A stretch of 6,893 nt of DNA from Candidatus Symbiothrix sp. (GTDB taxonomy: Bacteria; Bacteroidota; Bacteroidia; Bacteroidales; Azobacteroidaceae): assembly GCA_031270925.1 (NCBI GenBank), contig JAISWY010000246.1:1-6893 (forward strand). The letters run 5' to 3'. Every line of letters starts with the position of its first letter. Positions within the stretch are counted from its first letter, which is position 1. Below are positions 1-6,582 of this stretch, in pieces. The notes beneath the pieces were generated by a model. That model saw only the letters and a program-made list of their open reading frames with translations, did not search any database and was not told where the DNA came from. The position numbers were made by a program, and so were the translations under genes.

Positions 1-609
1 TTGCCTTTTTATTGGGCGGGCTACCGTCAAACAACCCGATATACTTATCTATTGCCCGACATCAGTGATAAAGAGGCCTTATGGAATGATGTCAATACGA
101 ATATTCGAAGAAATATCCAAAAAGCGAAAAAAAAATACGGTTTGAAAGTACAGCGAGGAATGGATGTCGCCACTTTTATTGCGATGAATAAACAGGTTTA
201 TATCCGTCAGGGCTTAAAACCATATCATCTTGAAATTCTGGAACGGCTGATTACGACTACAATTGCGCGTGATCAGGGGCAAATATGGGCCGCTTTCGAT
301 GCCGACGGACAACTTCATGCTGCTGTGTTTGTAATTTGGCAGGACGATTGCGCTTACTATATTGCAGGCAGTAGCAACACACAATTTCGCAAAAGCGGAG
401 GGATGGCTCTCGCGCTTTGGCAGGCTATTGGCGATGTGTCGCAATATACCAACACATTTGATTTTGAAGGTTCGATGGTAAAAGGTATTGAGCATTTTTT
501 CAGGGAATTTGGAGCGAAGCAAATGTCTTATTTCAGTATCTATAAAGGCAAAATTAATTGGATTCAAAGAGTTTTAATAAAATTAAAATACTTATATTCA
601 AATAAATGA
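1..609 (+). CDS. GNAT-fold acyltransferase, FemAB/BioF2-like (5' partial)
   Basis: This is the C-terminal part (202 codons) of a FemAB/BioF2-like acetyltransferase of the Acetyltransf_6 type. Members usually have about 300 residues, so roughly 100 N-terminal residues lie before the window. The TTG at base 1 is almost certainly an internal leucine, because the residues after it (PFYWAGYRQTTRYTY, 2-16) match the mid-protein motif of the family and not an N-terminus. Further family marks are N34-x2-R37-x-I39-x-K41-A42 on a basic helix, the strand pair around 95-124 (IWAAFDADGQLHAAVFV, then YYIAGSS), and the closing block FDFEGSMVKGIEHFFREFGA (153-172). Such enzymes transfer acyl or aminoacyl groups in peptidoglycan, capsule or O-antigen assembly; the substrate cannot be told here. 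The protein is cytoplasmic, with no signal peptide in the visible part. The stop overlaps the start of the following methyltransferase, implying co-transcription. An A9 tract lies in codons 43-45. Confidence 0.75.
   Translation: MPFYWAGYRQTTRYTYLLPDISDKEALWNDVNTNIRRNIQKAKKKYGLKVQRGMDVATFIAMNKQVYIRQGLKPYHLEILERLITTTIARDQGQIWAAFDADGQLHAAVFVIWQDDCAYYIAGSSNTQFRKSGGMALALWQAIGDVSQYTNTFDFEGSMVKGIEHFFREFGAKQMSYFSIYKGKINWIQRVLIKLKYLYSNK
127..135 (+). repeat. Homopolymer A9 tract inside the acyltransferase gene
   Basis: Nine adenines in a row encode Lys43-Lys45 of the partial acyltransferase. Losing one A would place a TGA four codons after the tract begins to shift (reading AAT ACG GTT TGA). Gaining one A would end the frame about 20 codons later at TAA. 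The tract could therefore act as an on/off slippage site, or be a place where sequencing errors break the gene. Confidence 0.6.
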
Positions 610-1379
610 AGATAAAAAACTTATACAAACAATTGTTTTCTGAAAAGCAAAGGCTGGTTACTCATTTGTTTTTCAATAAAATGACTTCGATATTTTATTT
701 TGGAAAGCAATTTTCCTGCAATTGTTGCGGCTGTTCGTTCCGGAAGTTCAAACCGAAAGGCAATGGTTTAGTCGAACGGGAAAACGCCCAATGTCCCTAT
801 TGCGGTTCGTTGGAGCGCACCCGCTTGTTGTTGTTTTATCTTCGGAACGAAACAAAATTATTTTCAGAAAACGTTAAATTACTGCATTTCGCTCCCGAAT
901 GGTCGTTGTATCCGATTTTCAAAAAAGCAAAAAATATTGAGTATTTTGCGGTGGATTTGAATCCGGTATTAGCTGATCAAGTAGTTGATATTATGGCGAT
1001 TCCGTTTGCCGACAACTCTTTCGATTTCATTATCTGCTCTATGGTTTTGGGATTTGTTTCCGACGAACCAAAAGCCATCAAAGAAATGTTGCGCGTGCTG
1101 AAACCCGACGGAATGGCGCTCATTCAAACCCTTATCGACTTGCAAAATCCGCATACCTTTGAAACCACGGATGCGGATACACCCGAAAAACGCCTGCAAT
1201 ATTATACTGAACCTGATGGGGAACGCTTGCATGGAACGGATTTCGCCCAAGGTTTACAAACCGCCGGTTTTCAAGTGGAAACGATTGATTATGCCGCTCA
1301 ATTGGGCGATGATTGGCATCAAAAATATGCTTTGGGGAATGGTTGTCGCGAGTTGATCTTTCAATGCACTAAAGGTTGA
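606..1379 (+). CDS. Class I SAM-dependent methyltransferase with N-terminal zinc-ribbon-like cysteine cluster
   Basis: A 257-residue cytoplasmic protein. Residues 38-66 carry a cysteine cluster (C38, C40, C41, C43, then C63-P-Y-C66) followed by GSLERTR, which looks like a small zinc ribbon. A Rossmann-type methyltransferase domain follows. Its SAM motif I is replaced by LLHFAPEWSL (92-101), a form I associate with this family. D117 in YFAVDLNP is the likely acidic residue that binds the ribose. The block VVDIMAIPFADNSFDFIIC (126-144) and LRVLKPDGMALI (162-173) are classic motifs. The C-terminal GERLHGTDF (205-213) and TAGFQVETI (219-227) also fit. Family members often sit in polysaccharide or LPS clusters, and the 4-bp overlap with a FemAB-like acyltransferase agrees, but the methyl acceptor is unknown. 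No Shine-Dalgarno is seen; translation is probably coupled through ATGA. The usual HVLEH stretch reads MVLGF here (146-150). The 3' end overlaps the convergent M20 gene by 11 bp. Confidence 0.8.
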   Translation: MKIKNLYKQLFSEKQRLVTHLFFNKMTSIFYFGKQFSCNCCGCSFRKFKPKGNGLVERENAQCPYCGSLERTRLLLFYLRNETKLFSENVKLLHFAPEWSLYPIFKKAKNIEYFAVDLNPVLADQVVDIMAIPFADNSFDFIICSMVLGFVSDEPKAIKEMLRVLKPDGMALIQTLIDLQNPHTFETTDADTPEKRLQYYTEPDGERLHGTDFAQGLQTAGFQVETIDYAAQLGDDWHQKYALGNGCRELIFQCTKG

Positions 1380-2409
1380 GTTGATCCAACAATTTGAAAT
1401 ACAAATTTTCCGCCCCCTCTATTTCCTCCAAACAAACAAACTCATCCGCCGTATGCGACCGCGCCGAATCGCCCGGCCCCATTTTCAACGACGGAAACGG
1501 CATCAAGGCCTGATCGGAAAGGCTAGGAGAGCCGAACGGATTAAATCCCAATGATTTAGCTCGCATTACTACCGGATGCGATTCTTCTATTCGAGAAGAA
1601 TTTAAACGAAACGAACGCGCCGTAATTTCACAACCACATTCCTTGGAAATCATATCGAACAATTGTTGGTTGCTGTAAAATTCATTGCTCCGCACATCTA
1701 CCGTAAATCGGCAAATATCGGGCGTTACATTGTGTTGCGTGCCGGCCTGAATCATTGTTACGGTGGCTTTTACCGATCCCAACCATTCGCTTTGCAAGGG
1801 AAATTTCAAATTTTGAAACCAATTGATAATGGCTAAGGCTTTGTAAATTGCGTTTTCGCCTTCGTTGCGCGCTGCATGTCCCGATTTGCCGTAAACCGCT
1901 CCATCCAAAACCATCAGGCCGCGTTCGGCAATGGCCGGTTGCATTCCCGTCGGTTCGCCTACTAAAGCAAAAGCGATCGCCGGCAATTGGGGCAAAACCG
2001 ATTCGATGCCGTTCTTCCCCGAAACTTCTTCTTCGCACGAAGCCAGAAAAATGAAATTGTTCGGTTGCCGGGTTTCCGATAAATGCAGAAAAGTTTGCAA
2101 CAAAGTAACGAGCGAGGCGCCTGCATCGTTGCTTCCCAAACCGTATAAACGACCGTTTTCTTTCGTCGGCTTAAATGGATCTTTTGTCCATCCGGCAACC
2201 GGTTTCACGGTGTCGATATGCGAATTGAGCAAAATACTTGGTTTTTGTTCGTCCCAATGCGGCGAAAGTAACCACACGTTATTCCCTTTCCGATAAGGAT
2301 TTAACCCTTTTTCTTGTAAAAAAGTCTGTAAATAATCGGCTGCTGCGTTTTCTTCGCGACTGAAAGACGGAAATGCGATGAGCCGACCTAAAAGTTGTTC
2401 GTAATTCAT
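1369..2409 (-). CDS. argE: M20 family metallohydrolase, ArgE-like N-acyl-ornithine/citrulline deacylase
   Basis: A 346-residue cytoplasmic zinc amidohydrolase of the M20 (ArgE/DapE/CPG2) family. Visible metal and catalytic residues are H64 and D66 (NSHIDTV), D95 (GSNDAGA, bridging), the triple E126-E128 (SCEEEVSG, containing the general base and a metal ligand), E152 (VGEPT) and H319 (SHTADE). The dimerisation lid lies at about 165-270, with GKSGHAAR (174-181) and the AGTQHNVTPD stretch (222-231). The sequence closely resembles, from memory, the Bacteroidales protein annotated as acetylornithine deacetylase. In this phylum arginine synthesis runs through acylated citrulline (succinylated in Bacteroides), so the likely step is release of citrulline or ornithine from an N-acyl precursor. 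No other arg gene is visible, so a more general peptidase or lysine-pathway deacylase role cannot be excluded. The ATG start is supported by a promoter box 20 bp upstream. The gene diverges from the acyl-CoA ligase and converges on the methyltransferase. Confidence 0.85.
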   Translation of the reverse strand: MNYEQLLGRLIAFPSFSREENAAADYLQTFLQEKGLNPYRKGNNVWLLSPHWDEQKPSILLNSHIDTVKPVAGWTKDPFKPTKENGRLYGLGSNDAGASLVTLLQTFLHLSETRQPNNFIFLASCEEEVSGKNGIESVLPQLPAIAFALVGEPTGMQPAIAERGLMVLDGAVYGKSGHAARNEGENAIYKALAIINWFQNLKFPLQSEWLGSVKATVTMIQAGTQHNVTPDICRFTVDVRSNEFYSNQQLFDMISKECGCEITARSFRLNSSRIEESHPVVMRAKSLGFNPFGSPSLSDQALMPFPSLKMGPGDSARSHTADEFVCLEEIEGAENLYFKLLDQLNL

Positions 2410-2428
2410 AAATTTTGAAATATTTCCA

Positions 2429-2436
2429 CAAAGTTA
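2429..2436 (-). promoter_or_regulatory. Predicted -7 box for the argE-like gene
   Basis: Read on the minus strand the bases are TAACTTTG, a full match to the Bacteroidetes -7 consensus TAnnTTTG. Transcription would begin near 2422 and give a leader of about 13 nt before the ATG. The -33 position (about 2456-2460) reads only TTACA, so this element is weak, and it falls on the opposing promoter's -7 box. Confidence 0.5.
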
Positions 2437-2449
2437 TGAGAAAAAGTCG

Positions 2450-2457
2450 TACATTTG
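2450..2457 (+). promoter_or_regulatory. Predicted -7 box for the acyl-CoA ligase gene
   Basis: TACATTTG matches the Bacteroidetes -7 consensus TAnnTTTG. Transcription would begin near 2464, about 16 nt before the ATG. No good TTTG -33 element is found at the expected distance, so an activator may be needed. The box is half of a short inverted repeat, TACA-TT-TGTA (2450-2459), which could be an operator or chance. Confidence 0.5.
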
Positions 2458-2468
2458 TAACGTTTAAC

Positions 2469-2472
2469 AGGA
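2469..2472 (+). promoter_or_regulatory. Shine-Dalgarno-like AGGA before the acyl-CoA ligase
   Basis: AGGA lies seven bases before the ATG at 2480. It stands out because the other leaders in this window are AT-rich and show no such element. It supports the chosen start. Confidence 0.4.
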
Positions 2473-2479
2473 TATTTTA

Positions 2480-4291
2480 ATGGAATATTATCATTTATCG
2501 GAACTCATCCACCGATTGGCAAAACAATTCGGCGATGAAGAAGTTATGCGTTTTCGGAACGAAGACACAGGGGTTTGGACGTCAATTTCTTGGCAAGAGC
2601 TATCCCGAAAGGTAATGATTGTGGCCGAAGCCTTGTGCCACATCGGAGTAAAACCACAATCGAATGTTGGTATTTATTCTCAAAACCGGCCGGAATCGGT
2701 GTTGATTGATTTTAGCGTATTTGCCAATCGAGCGGCGATGGTTCCAATGTATGCTTCGGCTTCCATTCCGCAAATAGCCTATATGGTCAGCGAAACTGAA
2801 ATGGAAGTTCTTTTTGTTGGCGATCAAACGCAATACGAGAATGCTCATTCCGTTCAAGAAGCGAGCGGTTTTCCCAAAAAACTGATTGTCTTCGATCCGA
2901 AAGTAAAAATAAAAAAGGAGGATAAAACGTCGATCTATTTCGAGGCCTTCTGTTCGCATAAAAACCGCAATTCGCAAGACATTATTTCTGTCGAAAAAAG
3001 GATGAAATCGGCCTCCGACGATGATACGGCACATATTATATACACTTCCGGCACATCCGGCGAACCCAAAGGCGTTGTTCTCACGTATGCCAATTACAAA
3101 GCCGTGATGAAAATCCACGACGAACGATTGAGCTATCTTCCGCAACGCTTTTTGTCGATCTGTTTCCTGCCATTGGCGCATGTCTTTGAAAAAGCGTGGT
3201 CGATTTATTGCCTGCATCGTGGTTGCTGTTTGGCAATTTGTTTCGATCCAAGAGAAATTCAAACTTGCGTAAAAGAAGTTCGTCCGCAAGCGATGTGTAG
3301 CGTACCGCGTTTTTGGGAAAAAGTCTATGCCGGTGCGCAGGAAAAAATCGAAACCTCCGGATTTTTGTTGAAATACCTGTTTGGAAAAGCGATTACGGTC
3401 GGTAAACGGCATAATCTGGATTACGTGAACAAGGGCAAAAAACCGCCTTTCGGATTGCGCCTTCGATTTAAATTCTATGACAAAATCGTTTACAGTACAT
3501 TGAAAAAAGTAATCGGAATCGAAAATGGCTTGATTTTCCCAACTGCCGGCGCCGCGCTTTCGGAGACGATTAATGTTTTCCTGCAATCGGTTAATATCCC
3601 AATTATTTATGGTTATGGATTGACGGAAACCACAGCTACCGTCAGTTGTTTTCCGCACATCGGCTTCGAACTCGAAACGGTCGGCCAAGTAATGCCTTCG
3701 ATAGAAGTGCGCATCGGCGAAAACAAGGAAATCCAAGTCCGCGCCGCTTCTATCATGAAGGAATATTACAAAAAACCGAAGGAAACAGCCGCCGCTTTTA
3801 CTCCGGATGGATTTTTCCGCACAGGCGACGCCGGTGCGCTGACCGATAAAAACGGTATCATCCTGACCGAACGCCTCAAAGAGTTATATAAAACTTCAAA
3901 CGGTAAATACATCGCGCCTCAGCAATTGGAAGCCCGTTTGATGGCCGACAAATACATTGATTCGGCAATTATAATTGCCGACCAAAGGAAATATGTTTCA
4001 GCTTTGATTATTCCCGATTTCGGAGAAGTGAAAAAATATGCCGAAAAACTGAAATTGGTTTTCGATTCGCCCGCAGAACTGTATCGCCACCAACCAATTA
4101 TCGATTTATTAGATGAACGGATTCAATCCATGCAAAATGAATTTTCGAATTACGAACAAATCAAGCGTTTTACTCTGCTCGCCGAACCGTTTTCGATTCA
4201 ATCCGGCGAATTGACGAATACTCTAAAGATGAAACGGGCATTTATTGCCGAGAAGTATAAGGAAGAAATTGATAATATGTATAAAGATTAA
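2480..4291 (+). CDS. AMP-forming long-chain acyl-CoA synthetase (FadD15/COG1022 type)
   Basis: A 603-residue adenylate-forming enzyme that activates fatty acids to acyl-AMP and then to acyl-CoA. The core motifs are in order: the phosphate-binding loop YTSGTSGEPKG (188-198), FLPLAHVFEKAW (229-240), the adenine-binding YGYGLTETT (377-385), GFFRTGD with D450 for the ATP ribose, the hinge region ERLKELYKTSNGKYIAPQ (464-481), and the C-terminal ELTNTLKMKRA (577-587), where K583 is the likely catalytic lysine. Length and the HVFEKAW and TSNGKY forms fit the eukaryote-like FAA1/FadD15 group and not classic E. coli FadD. No signal peptide is present; the enzyme is probably cytosolic or membrane-associated. 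It probably supplies acyl-CoA for phospholipid synthesis or recycles exogenous fatty acids; chain length is not predictable here. It is transcribed from a divergent promoter region shared with the argE-like gene. No clear terminator follows, so read-through into the next operon is possible. All key residues appear intact. Confidence 0.92.
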   Translation: MEYYHLSELIHRLAKQFGDEEVMRFRNEDTGVWTSISWQELSRKVMIVAEALCHIGVKPQSNVGIYSQNRPESVLIDFSVFANRAAMVPMYASASIPQIAYMVSETEMEVLFVGDQTQYENAHSVQEASGFPKKLIVFDPKVKIKKEDKTSIYFEAFCSHKNRNSQDIISVEKRMKSASDDDTAHIIYTSGTSGEPKGVVLTYANYKAVMKIHDERLSYLPQRFLSICFLPLAHVFEKAWSIYCLHRGCCLAICFDPREIQTCVKEVRPQAMCSVPRFWEKVYAGAQEKIETSGFLLKYLFGKAITVGKRHNLDYVNKGKKPPFGLRLRFKFYDKIVYSTLKKVIGIENGLIFPTAGAALSETINVFLQSVNIPIIYGYGLTETTATVSCFPHIGFELETVGQVMPSIEVRIGENKEIQVRAASIMKEYYKKPKETAAAFTPDGFFRTGDAGALTDKNGIILTERLKELYKTSNGKYIAPQQLEARLMADKYIDSAIIIADQRKYVSALIIPDFGEVKKYAEKLKLVFDSPAELYRHQPIIDLLDERIQSMQNEFSNYEQIKRFTLLAEPFSIQSGELTNTLKMKRAFIAEKYKEEIDNMYKD

Positions 4292-4361
4292 AATATAGAA
4301 ATTCTTTCGGAATCGTGCCTGTAATTAATTGTTTAATAGTAAAATAGAAATTTATAATAAA
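4292..4361 (+). other. AT-rich 70-bp spacer between ligase and thioredoxin-like gene
   Basis: The gap is strongly AT-rich, especially from 4321 on. I find no convincing hairpin followed by a T-run and no exact TAnnTTTG box. It may hold a weak promoter for the envelope operon, or the operon may be read from the ligase promoter. The sequence does not decide between them. Confidence 0.4.
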
Positions 4362-4853
4362 ATGAAAAAAACGGTATTATTTTTGACTTTAATGTTTTGC
4401 TCAATACTCTTCGCCAACGCTCAACAATTACCTTCCGTTCAAATCAAAGACCTGAACGGCAAACCGGTCGATACAGCAACATTGAGCAACGACGGCAAAC
4501 CATTCATAATCAGTTTTTTCGCAACTTGGTGCAAACCGTGCTTGCGCGAATTGGAAGCCATTAAAGATGTATATGAAGAATGGCAGGAAGAAACCGGCGT
4601 CAAACTGATTGCCATTTCAATTGACGATGCACAAAACTCCTTGAAAGTCGGCCCCGAAACGAAAGCCAAAGGCTGGTTGTATGAAATTCTGCTCGATTCC
4701 AACAGCGAATTTCGCCGCGCTTTGGGAGGAAGCCTTATTCCTGCCGCTTTTGTAGTGGACGGCAAAGGCAATATCGTACATTCCCGAACAGGCTACACCA
4801 ACGGTTCGGAGGAACAACTAATTGAGGAAGTGAGAAAATTAATGGAGAATTGA
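4362..4853 (+). CDS. Secreted TlpA-like thioredoxin-fold oxidoreductase
   Basis: A 163-residue protein with a signal peptide (MKKTVLFLTLMFCSILFANA, predicted cleavage after residue 20, before QQLPSV). C13 is not in a good lipobox, so a soluble periplasmic form is likely. A single redoxin/AhpC-TSA domain follows: KPFIISFFATW leads into the active site W56-C57-K58-P59-C60, and IPAAF holds the cis-proline P127 beside the active site. Such proteins reduce or exchange disulfides in the periplasm. An upstream in-frame TTG at 4329 would add 11 charged residues ahead of the signal peptide, so ATG 4362 is preferred. No Shine-Dalgarno is seen. The stop codon lies inside a 7-bp tandem repeat that leads to the barrel gene 16 bp downstream, so the two are probably co-transcribed. 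A physiological partner is not shown; the neighbouring barrel and Omp28-like lipoprotein, both with cysteine pairs, are natural candidates. Confidence 0.88.
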   Translation: MKKTVLFLTLMFCSILFANAQQLPSVQIKDLNGKPVDTATLSNDGKPFIISFFATWCKPCLRELEAIKDVYEEWQEETGVKLIAISIDDAQNSLKVGPETKAKGWLYEILLDSNSEFRRALGGSLIPAAFVVDGKGNIVHSRTGYTNGSEEQLIEEVRKLMEN

Positions 4854-4872
4854 GAATTGAGAATTGAGAATG
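4845..4872 (+). repeat. Heptamer tandem repeat GAGAATT x3 plus GAGAATG
   Basis: Four consecutive 7-bp units occupy 4845-4851, 4852-4858, 4859-4865 and 4866-4872; the last differs by one base. The first unit ends the thioredoxin-like gene (GAG AAT TGA) and the last supplies the ATG of the barrel gene. Copy-number change would alter the intergenic distance in 7-bp steps without changing either protein. The unit also contains GAGAA, which could serve as a weak ribosome-binding sequence. Confidence 0.9.
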
Positions 4873-6579
4873 AAGAATTTTGTTACTTTGTGGTTTTTGC
4901 TTTCCGTTTTCGCGCTTTTCGCGCAAGAAAAAAAGCCTTTCCCTATTTCGTTACATGGAAGTATTCAATCCGATTGGCTTGTTCCTCAGGAAGATAAAAG
5001 TATCGGCGCACAAGATTACGACGAATTTGCACTGACCAATACTTATGTCGATTTGAATTTGATAAGCCAATATGTCGATGCCGGAACGCGATTCGAATTT
5101 CTAAAATATCCACTTCCGGGTTATGATCGCGGCAATGGTTTTTCGGGCTACGGATTTCCGTTTTTCTACGCTACCGGAAAAGACAAACATGCCAAACTGA
5201 CCATCGGTGATTTTTACGACCAATTCGGTAACGGATTGATATTCCGCACGTATGAAGACCGGAATATCGGTATAGATAATTCTTTACGCGGCGCCCGCTT
5301 GATTTTAACGCCCTATAAAGGCATCCAATTCAAGGCTTTGGTCGGAAAACAACGCCGCTATTGGGAAAACAACGCAGGCAAAGTGTGGGGCGGCGATTTG
5401 GAACTCAATATCGACCAATGGATTAAAAAATTGGAAGAAACCAATACTTACCTGACTTTGGGCGGTTCGTTCGTCAGTAAAAACGAACCCGACGAAATTG
5501 TTCCCATCGATGCTATCCATCGCTTAAATATGCCTCAAAATGTAGGCGCTTACGATGTGCGGGCGCAATTGCAAAAAGGCAATTTCTCGTTTTTGGCCGA
5601 GTATGCCGAAAAAGCCAACGATCCGTCGTCCGATAATCTGTATATATATAAAAAAGGAAATGCTTTGCTGCTTTCCGGTGCCTATGCCAAAACGGGTATG
5701 AGCGTGTTGCTGCAAGCCAAAAGAAGTGATAATATGACATTCAAAAGCATGCGGTCGGATGTTGGTAATTCTTCATACATCAATCGTTTACCTGCTTTCA
5801 CAGCGCAACAGACCTACGCATTGGCCGCCCTTTATCCTTATGCTACGCAACCCGACGGAGAATGGGCTTTCCAAGGAACATTCAATTATAATTTCAAGCG
5901 AAAAACCTTGCTGGGCGGAAAATATGGAACTGCGGTGAAATTAAACGCTTCGTATATCCGCAATATCAACAAACAATATGTGAACGGTTACGATCCTGCT
6001 GCCGGTGGAAAATGGGTATTGCTTGGTACAGAGGGTTATACATCCAAGTTTTTTAGTTTCGGTAAAGAACTTTATTATCAAGACCTTACTTTGAATTTAG
6101 ATAAAAAACTGACGCAAGATTTCAAACTCAACCTGATGTATATGAATCAGAAATACAATCCGAAAGTTGTTCGCAACGAACCGGAAGACATTATCACTTC
6201 CAATATCTTTATCGCCGAGGGCAAATACAACATCAACAAAAAAATGACTTTGCGTGCCGAAGCGCAATACCTGAATGCAAGCGATTATGCGGGCGATGCC
6301 AAAACGGAAATTTTCGACCGCGTGAATCAAGGCGATTGGTTAGCCGGAGTGCTGGAACTCTCAGTACTTCCGTATTTTATGTTTACAGTGCAAGATATGT
6401 ACAACGTCGGGATTACCGATACTCATTATTATAAGGCTTTGGTTTCGTTTACTTATCAAGCGCATTTTATACAGTTCGGATACGGTCGCACACGCGCCGG
6501 ACGCGATTGTTCGGGCGGCGTTTGTCGTGATGTTCCGGCAAGTCGCGGCTTTACCTTGTCTTACAATTATAATTTTTGA
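4870..6579 (+). CDS. Outer-membrane beta-barrel protein, DUF6029 type
   Basis: A 569-residue protein with a signal peptide (MKNFVTLWFLLSVFALFAQ, cleavage near residue 18-19) and then alternating amphipathic strands rich in Tyr, Phe and Gly throughout. It ends in SYNYNF with a terminal Phe, the usual outer-membrane insertion signal. Size and pattern fit the DUF6029 family of Bacteroidota; I assign this from memory and context. There is no plug domain or TonB box, so a TonB-dependent transporter is unlikely. The only two cysteines, C547 and C552 (CSGGVC), lie between the last two predicted strands (about 533-543 and 559-569), which should be an extracellular loop. The ATG at 4870 was chosen over TTG 4864 because it starts directly with the signal peptide. 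The gene is 16 bp after the thioredoxin-like gene and 3 bp before the Omp28-like gene. The function is unknown; channel, adhesin or partner for the lipoprotein are all possible. Confidence 0.8.
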   Translation: MKNFVTLWFLLSVFALFAQEKKPFPISLHGSIQSDWLVPQEDKSIGAQDYDEFALTNTYVDLNLISQYVDAGTRFEFLKYPLPGYDRGNGFSGYGFPFFYATGKDKHAKLTIGDFYDQFGNGLIFRTYEDRNIGIDNSLRGARLILTPYKGIQFKALVGKQRRYWENNAGKVWGGDLELNIDQWIKKLEETNTYLTLGGSFVSKNEPDEIVPIDAIHRLNMPQNVGAYDVRAQLQKGNFSFLAEYAEKANDPSSDNLYIYKKGNALLLSGAYAKTGMSVLLQAKRSDNMTFKSMRSDVGNSSYINRLPAFTAQQTYALAALYPYATQPDGEWAFQGTFNYNFKRKTLLGGKYGTAVKLNASYIRNINKQYVNGYDPAAGGKWVLLGTEGYTSKFFSFGKELYYQDLTLNLDKKLTQDFKLNLMYMNQKYNPKVVRNEPEDIITSNIFIAEGKYNINKKMTLRAEAQYLNASDYAGDAKTEIFDRVNQGDWLAGVLELSVLPYFMFTVQDMYNVGITDTHYYKALVSFTYQAHFIQFGYGRTRAGRDCSGGVCRDVPASRGFTLSYNYNF

Positions 6580-6582
6580 AAT

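Noticed and set aside
1..3. TTG at the first base as a true start codon
   Set aside because: The following residues match the middle of FemAB/BioF2-like proteins, so the gene is cut by the window edge.
214..567. Minus-strand open frame of 117 codons opposite the acyltransferase
   Set aside because: It lies wholly opposite conserved acyltransferase motifs, has no recognisable domain and no leader signals.
1251..1262. Perfect inverted repeat GGTTTACAAACC
   Set aside because: It is short, has a 2-base centre and lies inside the methyltransferase coding region, so chance is the best explanation.
2600..3736. Long open frame of 378 codons on the minus strand inside the acyl-CoA ligase gene
   Set aside because: The plus strand carries a complete, motif-rich ligase over the same bases. 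The antisense product has low-complexity Phe/Arg/His-rich sequence, no recognisable domain and no promoter box, so it is a codon-usage shadow.
4301..4313. Small hairpin ATTC-TTTCG-GAAT after the ligase as a terminator
   Set aside because: The stem is only four AT-rich pairs and no T-run follows, so it is too weak to call.
4329..4331. TTG start for the thioredoxin-like gene
   Set aside because: It would put 11 residues ahead of an otherwise ideal signal peptide that begins at ATG 4362.
4864..4866. TTG start for the barrel gene within the heptamer repeat
   Set aside because: It adds only two residues ahead of the ATG at 4870, which is the more probable start and begins the signal peptide.
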